A stretch of DNA of 64,000 nucleotides from Xestospongia muta. Lineage: Eukaryota; Porifera; Demospongiae; Haplosclerida; Petrosiidae. The stretch covers positions 6,798,932-6,862,931 of the forward strand of contig OY848925.1 of assembly GCA_963693285.1 (NCBI GenBank). The letters are read 5' to 3'. Below the pieces are notes generated by a model. The model was not told the origin of the DNA and made no database searches. It worked only from the letters and a program-made list of their open reading frames with translations. The position numbers were made by a program, and so were the translations under genes. Positions 1 through 14,100 of this stretch are shown here, in pieces. How positions within the stretch are numbered: the first letter of the stretch is position 1; the number at the start of each line of letters is the position of its first letter.

Positions 1-910
1 GTATCGGAGAATGACTTCCCATATGGAATTCTACAATTTGCCGAGTCATCACCTATATCAGGTGGTAATACTATTCCTCCGGCTACTGAAGTACCTCAGA
101 TTTATATTGAAGAATCAGTAGGTACTGTAACCGTTTATGTTGTGAGAGCTCAAGGAACAGTTGGTACTGCTCGAGTGGATTATGCCACTCAGGATGGTAA
201 TGCTACCAGCGGAGGAGTGATCCCAGATTACACACCTATTGGAGGTAGTCTCACTTTTGCCGATGGGGAACGAGTAAAGAGCTTTACGGTTACAATTTTG
301 GACAACACAGCACCAGAACTTGGCAAGTACTTCTTTGTTAACCTCAGTAATCCATCTGGTAATGGTGGAGGTAAGAATATAGTAAGATAGAAAGAAGTAT
401 TTTACTTTATATTTTCACAGCTGGATCACCGATATTAGGAGTTGGTCGTGATATTGTTATCAATATAAATCCTAGTGATGATGCATATGGTATCTTTAGT
501 TTCTCCAGTCCCTCTCTCTCTCAAGTGGTCACAGAACAACAGGATGGTACCCTCGTCGGTTATGTTGTTAACCGTGGCAATAAAGGAACATTTGGAAGTG
601 TCTCTGTGTACTGGGAATTTGAAAACGGTGAACAAGACATCACCCCATCTAGTGGGACTATCAATTTTGTGGAAGGACAAACAGCTGCTATATTTTATGT
701 GACAATAAACAATGATGTGGTATGTACTAGATAGTTAACTATTATATGTATATATATGTCCAGTTAGTTAACTATTATATATATATATGTCCAGTTAGTT
801 AACTATTATATATATATATGTCCAGTTAGTTAACTATTACATGTATATACATGTCCAGTTAGTTAACTATTATATGTATATATATATATATATATGTCCA
901 GTTAGTTAAC

Positions 911-954
<44 letters not shown>

Positions 955-3900
955 GTCCAGTTAGTTAACTATTATCTTGTGTATTTTTAGAACCCAGAAC
1001 TTCATGAGAACTTCACAGTACGTCTTGTAAATACCAGTAATGGTCATATCAGTGATGCTGGGGATGATGTAGCCTTACTTACTATCAGAGCCAGTGACTA
1101 TCCTTTTGGTGTCTTCTCTATCTCCTCTGGATTCCAGCCACTTGTAGTACAAGAAAATATTGGTACAGTCAATGTCATTGTGACCAGAGAATTCGGTATA
1201 GAGGGTACAGTACAGGTCTACTACAGCAGTGTAGATAATGCCGTGGGTAACAAGTAAGTAACTGAATTGTCACCTTACTTTATTAAAGAGTTCTTAGTCT
1301 TGCATCTGCTGGTGAGGACTACTTGACAGTGTCTGGTAGTGTAACCTTTGCCCCCAACGAGACAAGTCGGTCCTTCTCTGTGACTATTTTGGATGATAGT
1401 ACTCCGGAAATACCTGAGAGTTTTTATATTTTGCTCATCAACGCTACATTACTCAGTGACCCTGGTATCCATCTGGGCAGCGATAGTACGTGTGATATAT
1501 GTACCTCTCTTCATATAACTTATCTGACTCTTTATCTTTTAGCCTTACCAATTGTTTCCATGGCAACTGATGCTAACAATGCAACTATCATTATCGATGA
1601 GAATGACAATGCTCGTGGTATATTCCAGCTCAGTTCTACTACTTTCAGTGCCTCCGAGGGAGACACCTCTGCCATCACAGTGTCAAGAACAGCTGGTACC
1701 TATGGAGAGGTATATATACATGTACATGTACATGTGTCTATGACTACACCCCCAGGTCAGTGTATCGTGGATAATCACCCTCACAACAGCATCAGCTAAT
1801 GACGTTACTGCCTTACAAGGCACTGATATTATTGCTGATGGTGCAAACTCTGCCCCCTTAAGTATTGGGATTGTAGATGATAATACCCCTGAATTTGAGG
1901 AGAGCTTTGTTGTTGGTCTAACAGCTATCAGTGGTGGAGCTAGTTTAGGGTCACCTACCCTAGCAACAGTCACTATCCCCACTAGTGATGACCCTAATGG
2001 AGCCTTCGGTAAGATTCCAACTGATGTGTATTATATTGTAAATTGTCGTTGTAGTATTTGCAGAAGATAGTCGAGTTGTCACAGTTGAAGAACCAGAGTC
2101 TGGAGTAACAACCGTTATACTCAATGTTACAAGAGAGGGTGGTACTCTCGGACTTTCTTTTGTTGATTACAATGTCACTTCTGCTAATGGTAAATATCCT
2201 AATAACAGACAATGTTGTATTTGGTCAAATAGGTGATCCTGTATCTAGCGATATATCACATGACCAAGTCAGTGACTTGTACTTTACTGATGGCACAAGA
2301 GATCGTAGTTTTAGTATTACAATTCTTTCTGATGACATACCAGAGATCACAGAAGTAAGAGAACTAGGATAAGCAAGTGAAAATTTCTAGAGAAATTGAA
2401 CTTTTTTATTTGACTTTTCAATTGTACACATCTTCATTTTTTATACATCTTCATTTTATCAGGTATTTTATGTGACATTAACCAGTGCTACTGGAGGTGC
2501 AAGGGTAGGTGACGAGGGGAGAGCAGAAATTAGAATCCCAGCCAATGATAAACCATATGGAACTGTTGTCTCAATGAACGAAACAGAAGTATTAACAACA
2601 GAAGAAACCACTGACAGTATTGTTACATTACCCCTTTATAGAACGTGAGTTGTTTTTCAACTCTACTAAATGTCTATTTCTTTCTCTCTTATAGTGGAGG
2701 GATTTTTGGGAATCTTCAAGTATTTTACAATGTAAGATCGGCAGTCCCCGCCTCTTTGGATCGATTCTTATCTCCAGTTGCAAACCAATCTCCTCTCAAT
2801 AGTGCTAAATTTTCAGAGTAAATATTAATGAAATGTTTAATGTTTTATTTCTTTCTCTCTGTCACTAGATCAAGCAGTTTCTATACAAATAACAAGATCA
2901 ATGAGTGTGCTGTATCCTGTATCGTTTTGTACTCCATATGTCAAGCATTTGTGTTTGACAACTCACTCTCTATTTGTGAGCTATATAGTTCAACTCTTGA
3001 CAATGGAAACATTTCACGATCTGATGTGCAATATTATGAAGCTATTCCAGGACAGGTTAGAGAAACAAGTGCTGAAAAATAGTTATTAAGTTTTGTTATA
3101 TTTCCAGCTGGAGCCTTTAGCTCGTCATCTTGCAACAGCTGAACAAGATTTTCCATTCGTTGTTAATGGCAATGTCTCTATACCAGCTGGTTATCGTGAT
3201 TCTACCATATCTGTCACTGTTAAAGCAGATACTATACCAGAACTTAGAGAAAACTTTACTGTCCAACTGACCAGTGTGTCAGTATTTGGAGAGGAGAATG
3301 TAGATACTCAACTACTACCTCAATTGGAGGCTACTACAACTATCATTAGTATTAGTGAAAATGATTCTCCTAATGGGCGTTTTAGACTCCATATTGAACA
3401 ACTCCAATACACTTCTGTGCAGGAACCAGCTGATGCAGGTAGTCTTCCTGTTACCATGATGATTACAAGAGATGCAGGAAGTTTTGGAGTTGCTAACGTG
3501 ACTTGGAACATATTGTTAATCACTGCATCAAACACTGATATTTCAGGTAAGTAGAGGAAGAGAACAGATAATTTAAACAATGTCTTTTTACTTGCTATTA
3601 CAGGATATGGTGGAATAGTTGAGTTTGCAGATGGAGAGACCAGTAAAACAATCACAGTTTCTATTCTTGGAGACACAATTCCAGAAGCAGATGAATCTTT
3701 TCAAGTATATCTTTCCAATCCAACAGGAGGATCATTATTATCATCAAACAATGAGACAACAGTTACCATAGTGATACTAAATAATGATAATGCAGCTGGT
3801 ATTATTGCTCTGGCCAGTAATTCACGAGCAGCTTCTATTAATGAAGGTGGTACTGTTAGTTTGACAGTGGAACGTACTATAGGACAATTAGGACGACTCA

Positions 3901-5515
3901 GAGTGAACTGGACTATAACTGCAAGTCTTAATACAAGTTTTATGATGACTCCCCCTCCCAATGGTCCCAATGGTGGAGGTGTGTCTGGTGAGGGGCAACC
4001 ATTTGGTCCTGAAACTCAATTCCAAACAACTGCTGGTTTTATCATTTTTGAAGATGTAAGATTTCTTATTTAAAAGAATTCAGCTGTTATTATATATTTG
4101 CTATATAGGGTGTGAGTGAACAAACTATAGTTACAGCTGTATTAGATGATGATATCCCCGAAGTTCAAGAGCCTTATTATCTCAATCTTGTTTCCGTGGA
4201 AACATTGAGCCCTAATGTTGGTAGTGCTATATTGGACCCCTCTGGGAATGTGTCTGAGATAACTATAAAAGCCAGCGATGATCCTCACGGGATAATAGAG
4301 TTCCTTTCCATGAATCTCTTCTTACAGGCTGAAGAATCTCTGCCAACAATTGTCACTGTTCTGAGAAACTTTGGATCTATTGGTGAGTAATAGTAGCACA
4401 AAATTAATGACATATCTGTCTGTCTACCTGTCTGTCTGTCTGTCTTTTTTGCTATATACATTACAAATATGTTCTTTATAGGTGATGTTGAAGTGCGTTA
4501 TCAAGCTAAGTCTGCCAGCTTGTCTTCACTAGGACCAGGAGAAACATTAGCAACAGCTGGTAGTGATTTCAATGATACCATTATGACAATTATCATAGAA
4601 GATGAAGTCGGTTCAAAAGTTTTTATTGCGCCAATAATAGACGTAAGTTTAGCATTAAAATATTCAGTAAATCACTTGTATATTAACAGGATAACACGCC
4701 TGAAAAGACTGAAGTGATGACGGTAGAGCTACTCTCTGCTGTACTGGTCTCCGATCCATCAGTTGTTGTACGTCTGGGATCTAATACCAGTGTTCAAATA
4801 ACTATTGCAGAGAATGACTCTCCAAATGGAAGATTTACATTCCAAACAGACAGGTATGTGTGTGTAAATATTGTCCTTTTAATTTGATGTGTGTTATAGA
4901 ATTAATGTCACTGAAGATGCTGGTACTATACAAATACCTGTGATACGAGAGCAAGGAATGTTTGGTGAATCAGTTGTTCAATTTTCTTCAATGTCCAGTG
5001 GCTTTGTTCTTGAAACACAGGTAAAAGATTTGTACATTACTCTACTGGACTCAGAATCATGTATGGACTCAGACTCGTGCATGCTTACTAGACTCAGACT
5101 CGTGTATACTATAATAGACTCAGACTCATGCATGCATTGCTATACTTATATAAGATTTGTATTTTACTGTACTAGACTCAGATTCATGCATGCTTACTAG
5201 ACTCAGACTCGTGTATACTATAGTAGACTCAGACTCATGCATGCATTGCTATACTTAAACTTGTGCATACTCTACTTGACTCAGACTCAAACTCATGCAG
5301 GGTACAGTAGACTTGAATTATAGTTTTAAAACATTCATTCTTTAGAGTCTCGTGTTTGGTGATGGACAAAACAGTTCTTTTCTAGTTATTACAATAATTG
5401 ATGATACACTACCAGAGATGGATGACTCCTCTTCCATCCAAATATTATCAGTAAGTACTGGTGATATTGGAGATATAAACTCAAGTAAGTTAATATATGA
5501 GTGGTGAATTTGTAA

Positions 5516-5564
<49 letters not shown>

Positions 5565-5888
5565 AGTTGAAATTACTATCCTTGCCAATGATGATCCTTT
5601 TGGTTTATTTCATTTTTCTGACTCATCTTTACATGTCTCTGTGGAGGAGGTAGTAGGGATATCCAACAATGATAACAGTAAATTGATGATAATGATTTAT
5701 AGCAGCTGTAAATATGTTTCTCTTGTAGTTGCCTTTCTTACTGTGATAAGAAGTGGTGGGGCCTTTGGCACTGTAACTGTCCCATATACTGTAGAACCAG
5801 CTGGAATGAGTGATTTGACCCCCACAGATAGTGTAATAATGTTTATGGAAGGAATAAGAGAAAAGGTAAATCTTTTTTAAAACATCTG

Positions 5889-5919
<31 letters not shown>

Positions 5920-8900
5920 GCAGACCATTATGTTAACAGCTGTAGCCGACAATGATCCAGAACTTGATGAGACATATTCTATTACACTTGGCACTCCAAG
6001 CAATGGAGGACGACTTGATGATGCTAACTTTACTGCCATGATAACAATTTTAGCTAACCAAGATCCTTATGGAGTATTTGAACTATACATTGCTAATGGG
6101 TATGTATGTCTCATTGTTTGAGGTCTTTTATTAATTTTATTTCAGCCTCTCCAGTATAAGTGTTGAGGAAGATGTTGGGGGTGTGGCTTTAGAGCTTCGA
6201 AGATCTACACCATCATTTGATAACATCTCCGTTATAATTGAAATTTCCAGCGACTCCGCCTTCTTTAATGAGAGCAATTCCACAGGCGATTATATTCCAA
6301 TGTAAGTTTATTAACAGCTCTAATAGAATGCATTACACCTCATTCCTTCTCTTTAGTCAAATCCCTGTAATAGTCGAAGCTAATGTAAACGTTACATTGG
6401 TGACTCTTTCTATCACTGATGATAATATACCAGAATTGAATGAGTCTCTAATATTGTCACTGACTAATGTATCTAGTGGTGCTATAATAGGTGACCATAC
6501 AGATGTGTCAGTGACGATACTTACAAATGATGATGCTTATGGTATAATTGGATTTGAAGAGGTAAGATAATGTTATGAGGTATAATCTAAATATATGTAT
6601 CTTTCTCTCTCGTAGAACTCTCTCTCTGTGGTTGCCAATGAAACAGGATCTAATGTTATTGTGACGTTGGTGGTTGAGAGACTTAGAGGTCTTTTTGGTA
6701 ATGTGACTGCTGCTTGGGAAGTGGATGGTAACCACGATGTAGGGGAAGTGACACCTGCTAGTGGGATGGTAGGTTAATTAGTGGGTGTGTCATTAGATCA
6801 TCCGGCTGTTGTTTCCTGCAGGTTTCCTTTGTTGAGGGACAACAAACAAGTAATATTTTCCTCACCATCTCTCCAGATACTGTGCCAGAACTTAATGAGG
6901 TTACCATGGTAACTTTAACTCAGATAATTGACAATGGTGTTCCTATGGGAGGAGACGAAACAAAGGGAGCTACCCTTAATCCTGATCGTACAACAGCTGT
7001 TGTCACAGTAGCAGCTAATGATGATCCTCATGGTGTAGTAGTGTGGTCAGTTAATGTGACAGAAGTGGAGGAGAGCGAGGGTAATAATATTGTGTCATTG
7101 ACACTGCTACGAGAGTTTGGTTCTATTGGGGACATTTCAATCAATTATATGTAAGTAGTTTAATGGTTCTCTCTCTCTCCAAGAAGAATTTATTATTTTC
7201 CTTTAGAACTAAGATGGACATTGTTGCTCCTACAGACCAAAAAGCTGCAGCTGGTACAGATTATGTGACTGTCTCTAATGGAGTGGTTGTTATGTCTGAC
7301 CGACAAACTTCAGCAACTATTAACATTACAATATTACCAGTAAGTCACCATCACACTGTCACTATCACTTAATACACACTTACATATCACACTCCTCACA
7401 TATCACACTCTCGTTCCCACAATAGGACAGCATTCCTGAACTAACAGAGTACTTCCTAATAGAGATAACTAACGTTCAACTTGTGAATGAATCAGATCGT
7501 CAAGGTAGTAACACTAACTCTCCTCGTACAATAGAAGGAGAGACTGAAGCTCGAGTAGATATCCTTGAAAACGATTATCCTCAGGGACTACTAAATATTA
7601 TATCAGGACCAGTAAGTAAAGATATTTTATTAATGATTAATTGTTATATTTTTCACCAGATACTTTATGTTAATGAAAATGTCGGTACCTCATGTATTGG
7701 AGTGTCACGAATTGGAGGTTTATTTAATCAAGTTGGTACAGGATACATGTTCCAAGATGGTACGGCTACTGGAGGGGGCGTGGACTATGAGTCAGATCCT
7801 GGTATTATAACATTTGGACCTGGAGAAACTCTCCAGTGTATTTACGTTAACATAACAAATGATCTGACACCTGAAATTGATGAAGTACTGACTAGTTACT
7901 CATTACAGCTGCTCTATATCATCTTTTCTTTTAGACATTTACTGTTACCATATCTGGAGCAATAGGGGGTGTGGTATTAGGTACTAACTCCAGTATAACT
8001 GTAACCATTTTGAAGAATGATGATATCAATGGAGTCTTCACACTCAGTGCCAATAGTCTTGTGGTAAGAAATGTCTTTTGCCGTTACAATTAGCAACATC
8101 AAATCACTGTAGCTGCTTCTCCCTGAGGGTACTACTACTTCTCTTAATGTTCAAAGATCAGTAGGTACTGTTGGTGTGTCTATAATATATTGGGCTATTG
8201 AACAAGATGGTTGGAATGACCTTATCCCTACATCTGGTAACCTGACCTTCCAAAACGTACGCAAAAGATTTAATTGATAAGAGTTATAACAATCTAATTA
8301 ATTATTACCATTATTACAGGGACAAAGTCAAGGAACTTTCCAAATTGAAGCCATACATGATGGACTTCCCGAGTTGTTTGAATCTTATACTGTCTCCTTG
8401 ACAACCATTACAGGCGATGGCCGGATATCGGACCCACGAACATCAAGTCTTGCTATTCCAGCTAGCGATGATCCTTCTGGTGTTATAGCCATTGACAAGT
8501 ACCCCCTCAACACTATTATTGTCCGAGAAGGTGATAGTTTCACTGTCAGGTATAATGTATTGATTTATTAACGATATGATGTGTACTTTATTCCTTCCAT
8601 TTTCAGGATTCTTCGATATGCTGGTCTCTTTGGCTCTGTCAGTGTTCAATGGCAGATTACTCCAGCTGATACATCAGCCTTCTCTCTTACAACTGGTTCA
8701 GTGTTTTTTGCTGAAAATGTTAATGTTGTCAATTTAACTATTCAGGTCAGAACAGATCGTCAGAAATAAATTTTTATTTAATTTCTGTTTTTTTTGCAGA
8801 CATTACAAGATTCTAATCCTGAAGTTGCTAAGTTATATGAATTTGCTTTGGTTGCTGCAGGTGAAGCTAGTATCAACACTAGTGCAGCTGATGTACAGAT

Positions 8901-11055
8901 CATTATACCAGCCAGCGATAATGTTCATGGAGTAATTAGCTTCTCAAGTCTGAGTACAAGTGTCAGTGAAGATGTTGGTAACTTAGACATCACTGTTAGT
9001 AGAGGAGGTGGTCTTGTTGGTGATTTGTTAGTTAATTTTACAGTTGAAGATAGAACAGCTATAGCTCCTAACGACTACCAAATAAACAACTCATGTAAAT
9101 ACTTTCATCAATTTATTTATCTATTTAATGTATCTGTCCATCCATCCATTCATCTATTCATCCATTCATTCATCTATCCATCCATTCATTCATCTATCCA
9201 TCCATCCATCCATCTATCCATCCATTCATTCATTCCTCTATTCTCTTTACAGATGTCATTATATCTGATGGTTCGAACTCTGCTACAATCACGGCAACCA
9301 TTATTGATGATACTACACCAGAACTTGATGAACTTTTTGTTGTCACATTGACAGCTGTAACTTTAATAAATGACATCAATGGTGGACGCAACTTTGATTT
9401 CTCAGGCGATGAGTCCCTGATTGATTCTTTACCATTGTTAGGTTTGATACTTCAATTTGACGCTACTATTAGTCAAAATGACGATGCCAATGGAATCATT
9501 AGTTTAGCATCTTCAAGTTATGAAATTACTGAAGGAGCTACAGTCTCAATTGTAGTACAACGAACAGCTGGAACATTTGGAGCTCTGAGCGTTCATTTCA
9601 CACTCACAGCTGGTACTGCTTTAGGCAATGGAATTGATTACATCTCACCATCTTCTCCCGTTGCTATGGCCCCTGGCCAGTCCTCAGTGCAAATTTCTGT
9701 CTCAACAGTTGATGATGTGACTCCAGAACTTCAAGAATATTTTAGCCTTACTCTTACAAGTGTAGCAGGGGGTGCTACCCTCGGCAGTGTCCTTACTACA
9801 ACTATCATCATTGCACCTAACGATAATCCTAATGGTAGAGTTAGATTTACAGCTAGTGATGTAGCTGGGCGTGTCATTGCAAACCCCACGGATGCACCTT
9901 CTAATGTTCAGTTTGAAGTATTACGTCTTGATGGAAACATTGGTTCAATTGATGTAAGTTTAATGACATATTGTGATGATTATGATTATTATGATGAAAT
10001 ATGATGTAGTATGATATAGATGATGCAATAGATGAGTTTAATGTAATATGATGCAGTATGATGTATTTAAATGTAATATGATGCAGTATGATGTATTTAA
10101 ATGTAATATGATGCAGTATGATGTACTTTAATGCAATATTATGCAGTATGATGTACTTTAATGCAATATTATGCAGTATGATGTACTTTAATGCAATATA
10201 ATCCAGTAAATGTAGTTTGATGGAATATGATGTAGTTTGATGTAATATGATGCAACATGACTTAATTTTTAGGTGACCTATGAGGTGACAGGTCCTGTAC
10301 CAGGAATGGAACGAGAAGACATTCTTCAGTCCACTTTACAAGGAGTACTGACATTTGCTAACCAACAGACGTAAGACAAAGATATAATACTAACGTTATC
10401 AATTTTCATTATCAATTCCAGAAATCAGTTCCTTACGATAACAGTGTTAGCTAGTGACGGTCCTGAACCTGAGGAGAACTTTACTATTGCTCTTACAGCT
10501 GCTACTAAAGGAGTAGCTATTGATGAAGAAGGACAATATGCTTTACTAACTGTGAGTGCAGTACCTTATCTACATACTAGTTGTAATGAACTTATATTAA
10601 ATGTTTTTTGTTAGGTTTCACAACGTGGTATGCCATATGGGGTCATTGGTTTCTATGGAATAGCTTTGAGTCTACAAGAAACGGAAGAATCTGTAAACTT
10701 GACATTACCTCTCATTAGAAATGAAGGAACATTTGAATCATCAGAAGTATATTGTTATATTAAATTAAAATAATGATCATTTTCCTTTAAGGTATTCTTT
10801 ATTGTTAGTGGTGCTTCTCCATCAATGGATGTTTATCCAACAAGTGGTTCAGTTACTTTCAATGAAGGAGAGGTTTATTCATCTATAAGTTTGTTAATTT
10901 TGTCAGATCAGATACCAGAACTTGATGAGTTCTATACAGTTACTCTGACTCATGTAGTTGGCAAAGCTACACTTAATACTAATGCTGTTACATCAAGTTT
11001 TAAAATAATGTAAGTTCTAATGAGTAACACTTCATCTTTAAAATAATTCAACTGA

Positions 11056-11104
<49 letters not shown>

Positions 11105-14100
11105 AGCTAATGATTCTCCTTATGGTACTTTTGGTATAGCTGATCTCTCACTCCAGCTGGTCTACTCAGGAGAAGACATTGTACGACGTCTCACATTTAC
11201 TTTATCCCGAGAATTTGGCACTGAAGGTACTGTGGATGTCATTGCTGGTATTAGATATGAACAGGTAAGATGACATCCTGTTAATAACTAGTTAATAACT
11301 ACATAATCCAGGAACCAAATGCTGGATACTATCCTTCTATTATCACTCGTACTTTCACTAATGGACAGACTTCAGTAAGCTAAGTCATGTGACAATCATG
11401 TGATCACTGTTGTTTCTCCACTAGTCCTTTATATCACTAGACTCCACAACAGATGCATTTCTAGCAGCTGGTGCTATTCTTAACATGTCAATTTTATCTG
11501 TCACTCTTACCAGTGGAGCCAGTAAGTCAAGTCTGACTACTTACATGTTATATATATATATACATGTATCTATCTATATGGTGTTATGATACACTCCTAC
11601 ATTACTTGATCCTTTAGTTCTAGGTAATAACAGTGTTCTGCCTGAGGTTTCACCATTCACTGGTACTAATCTACATGTAATTTCAGAAAATGTTTCCAAC
11701 CCATCAATTGGGTTTAGTGTGAACTCAATAAGTGCTCCAAGTATTGATGGTATGTGACAATAAGGACATACATTAGGAGATTATACCTCTCTCTCTTTCA
11801 TATACACAGGTCAAGATGATAATAATGTGATGTTGACTGTCCAACGTTTGGGTTTAGAGGGTAATATTCAAGTGACATGGTCAACTGGTTTCTATTTAGA
11901 AGGTGTTGCTAATGGCACCTTCACTCCATCCACTGGTACTTTCTTCATGGGAGCTGGAACTAAACAGAAGTTGCTTAATTTTACAGTAAGAAAGTTATAA
12001 AGTAACAATGTCGTGTGTTTATATTATTAAAATAGGCCACACCCACTGACCCACCCAATACACCAGAAGTCTTCGCCGCTCGTCTTGCTGTGGAAAGTCT
12101 CTCTCCTTTAAAAGCAAGAGTCAGAGATGACGTGGGCACAGCTATTGTTGAGCCTTGGGGAGTAATCAAATTGACCTACCAGAGTTATTCAGCCATTGAA
12201 GGACAAACGGTAGAAAAACATTTCCTGTTTTTATAAGTTATGTCTCTCTTTCGTAGATTGCTATCTCTGTTTCCAGAATATTTGGTTCTACTGGTGACAT
12301 AGTGGTATCTGGGGTTGCCAAAGCAGCATCTCCAAATTCTATTCCAGATAATGAAGTAGCAGCTGACCCTATTATTGATTACCCTTTGACAACACTTACG
12401 GTGACTTTAGCTGATAAAGTAACAAGCGGGAACATCCTCATTGTATTACCGTACAATACTGGTACCAACCCTCTCAAAGTGTTTGCATTCTCACTGATTG
12501 GTGTCACAAGACTCAACCAACAAGGTTTGTTATATCGGTCATATAATTAATTTAATCTTGCCTCCTCTCCTTCAGGTACCTTCTCCACTCCACGACTAGC
12601 TACACCTGTTCAAGATGCTATAGTAACCATCATTGATGCTGAAGGAGGAGCTGGTATCTTTGGGTTCTCAATTCTCTCGGCAACTATCCAGGAAGATGGG
12701 TCACCATTAGTAAAAACCACCATTAAAAGAACTGTAAGCACTGTAGGAGTCGTGAGTGTTCAATTGAGGATCTCCGAGTCAAGGGCTGATGGATCCAAAC
12801 GTAAGTAGATAAGCCATTTCCATTTCTTTGATTTTATTTTGTACACAGCTGCTAACCAGATAGCATCAGCTTCATCAGGTGATTATGACCCACAATCTTT
12901 GGTTACCTTGGTAACATTTGGTAATGGAGAATCTGAGAAATCGGTGACAATACAAATATTGAATGATAATGTCCCAGAACTCGAGGAATACTTCACAATT
13001 CATCTGGAAAATCCTCAAGGCGGCAAAGCTGTGATCAGTAGTACCAACGTAATGATAATATCCATCCATTTATCTCTTTGTCTGTCCATTTATATATATG
13101 TCTGTCCATTTATCTCTCTATCTGTCCATTCATGCAGTCAACCTTTGAAGTGGGTATTGTTGCTAATGACAACCAAGGTGGAATCTTTTCTCTCACTAGT
13201 ACTTCTCTTACACTTGATGAAGACAACCAACCTACTGGTAAGAGCCAATAATAGAATATATAACTAATCTAATAATAGAATATATAACTAATCTAATAAT
13301 AGAATATATAACTAATCTAATAATAGAATATATAACTAATCTAATAATAGAATACACAACTAATCCAATAATAGAATATATAACTAATCTAATAATAGAA
13401 TATATAACTAATCTAATCCAATAATAGAATATATAACTAATCTATAATAATAGAATATATAACTAATCCAACAATAGAATATATAACTAATCCAATAATA
13501 GAATATATAACTAATCCAATAATAAAATATATAACTAATCTAATAATAGAATATATAAATCATCTTTATTTTAATAGGAACACTTATTATAAGTCGAGCT
13601 CCTGGACTTTTTGGAACTATCACTGTGAGTTGCTATGGTGATATAAAATTCTTATGTTTTGTGAATAGATCAACTGGCAAACATCATATCCAGCCGGGGG
13701 TACTCACCCTGTTGCTCTTGGTGATCTTCTTGTGGAAGATGCCTCAGTTGTGACCTTTAACCCTGGACAGACTGAAGCAAACTTTACATTGAGACTTATG
13801 GGAAATACAGTATGTTCCATGTTAATTAATAATTAATTAAGAGTCATTACATTGTGTCCCAGTTAATTAATAATATTGTTGTGTTACTAGGTTCCAGCCA
13901 CTGGTGACACTTTCCTTGTTAGAATTTTCTCAGATGAGGAAGGCATTGACTTCGGTGTTACCACAGCAACCATAACAGCAATCCCAAGTGGTTTTTCCAT
14001 TTACCAATTTCAATCTGGGAGCAGGTACACAAACATACATGTCTCACCTAACCTTTATCTTCTACTAGAACTGTTGTTGCAACTACGTTATCACGTACCC

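Noticed and set aside
13232..13562. Evenly repeated 24-base units as a CRISPR-like array
   Set aside because: The units are directly contiguous with no unique spacers, lie inside a spliced intron of an animal gene, and are an ordinary minisatellite.
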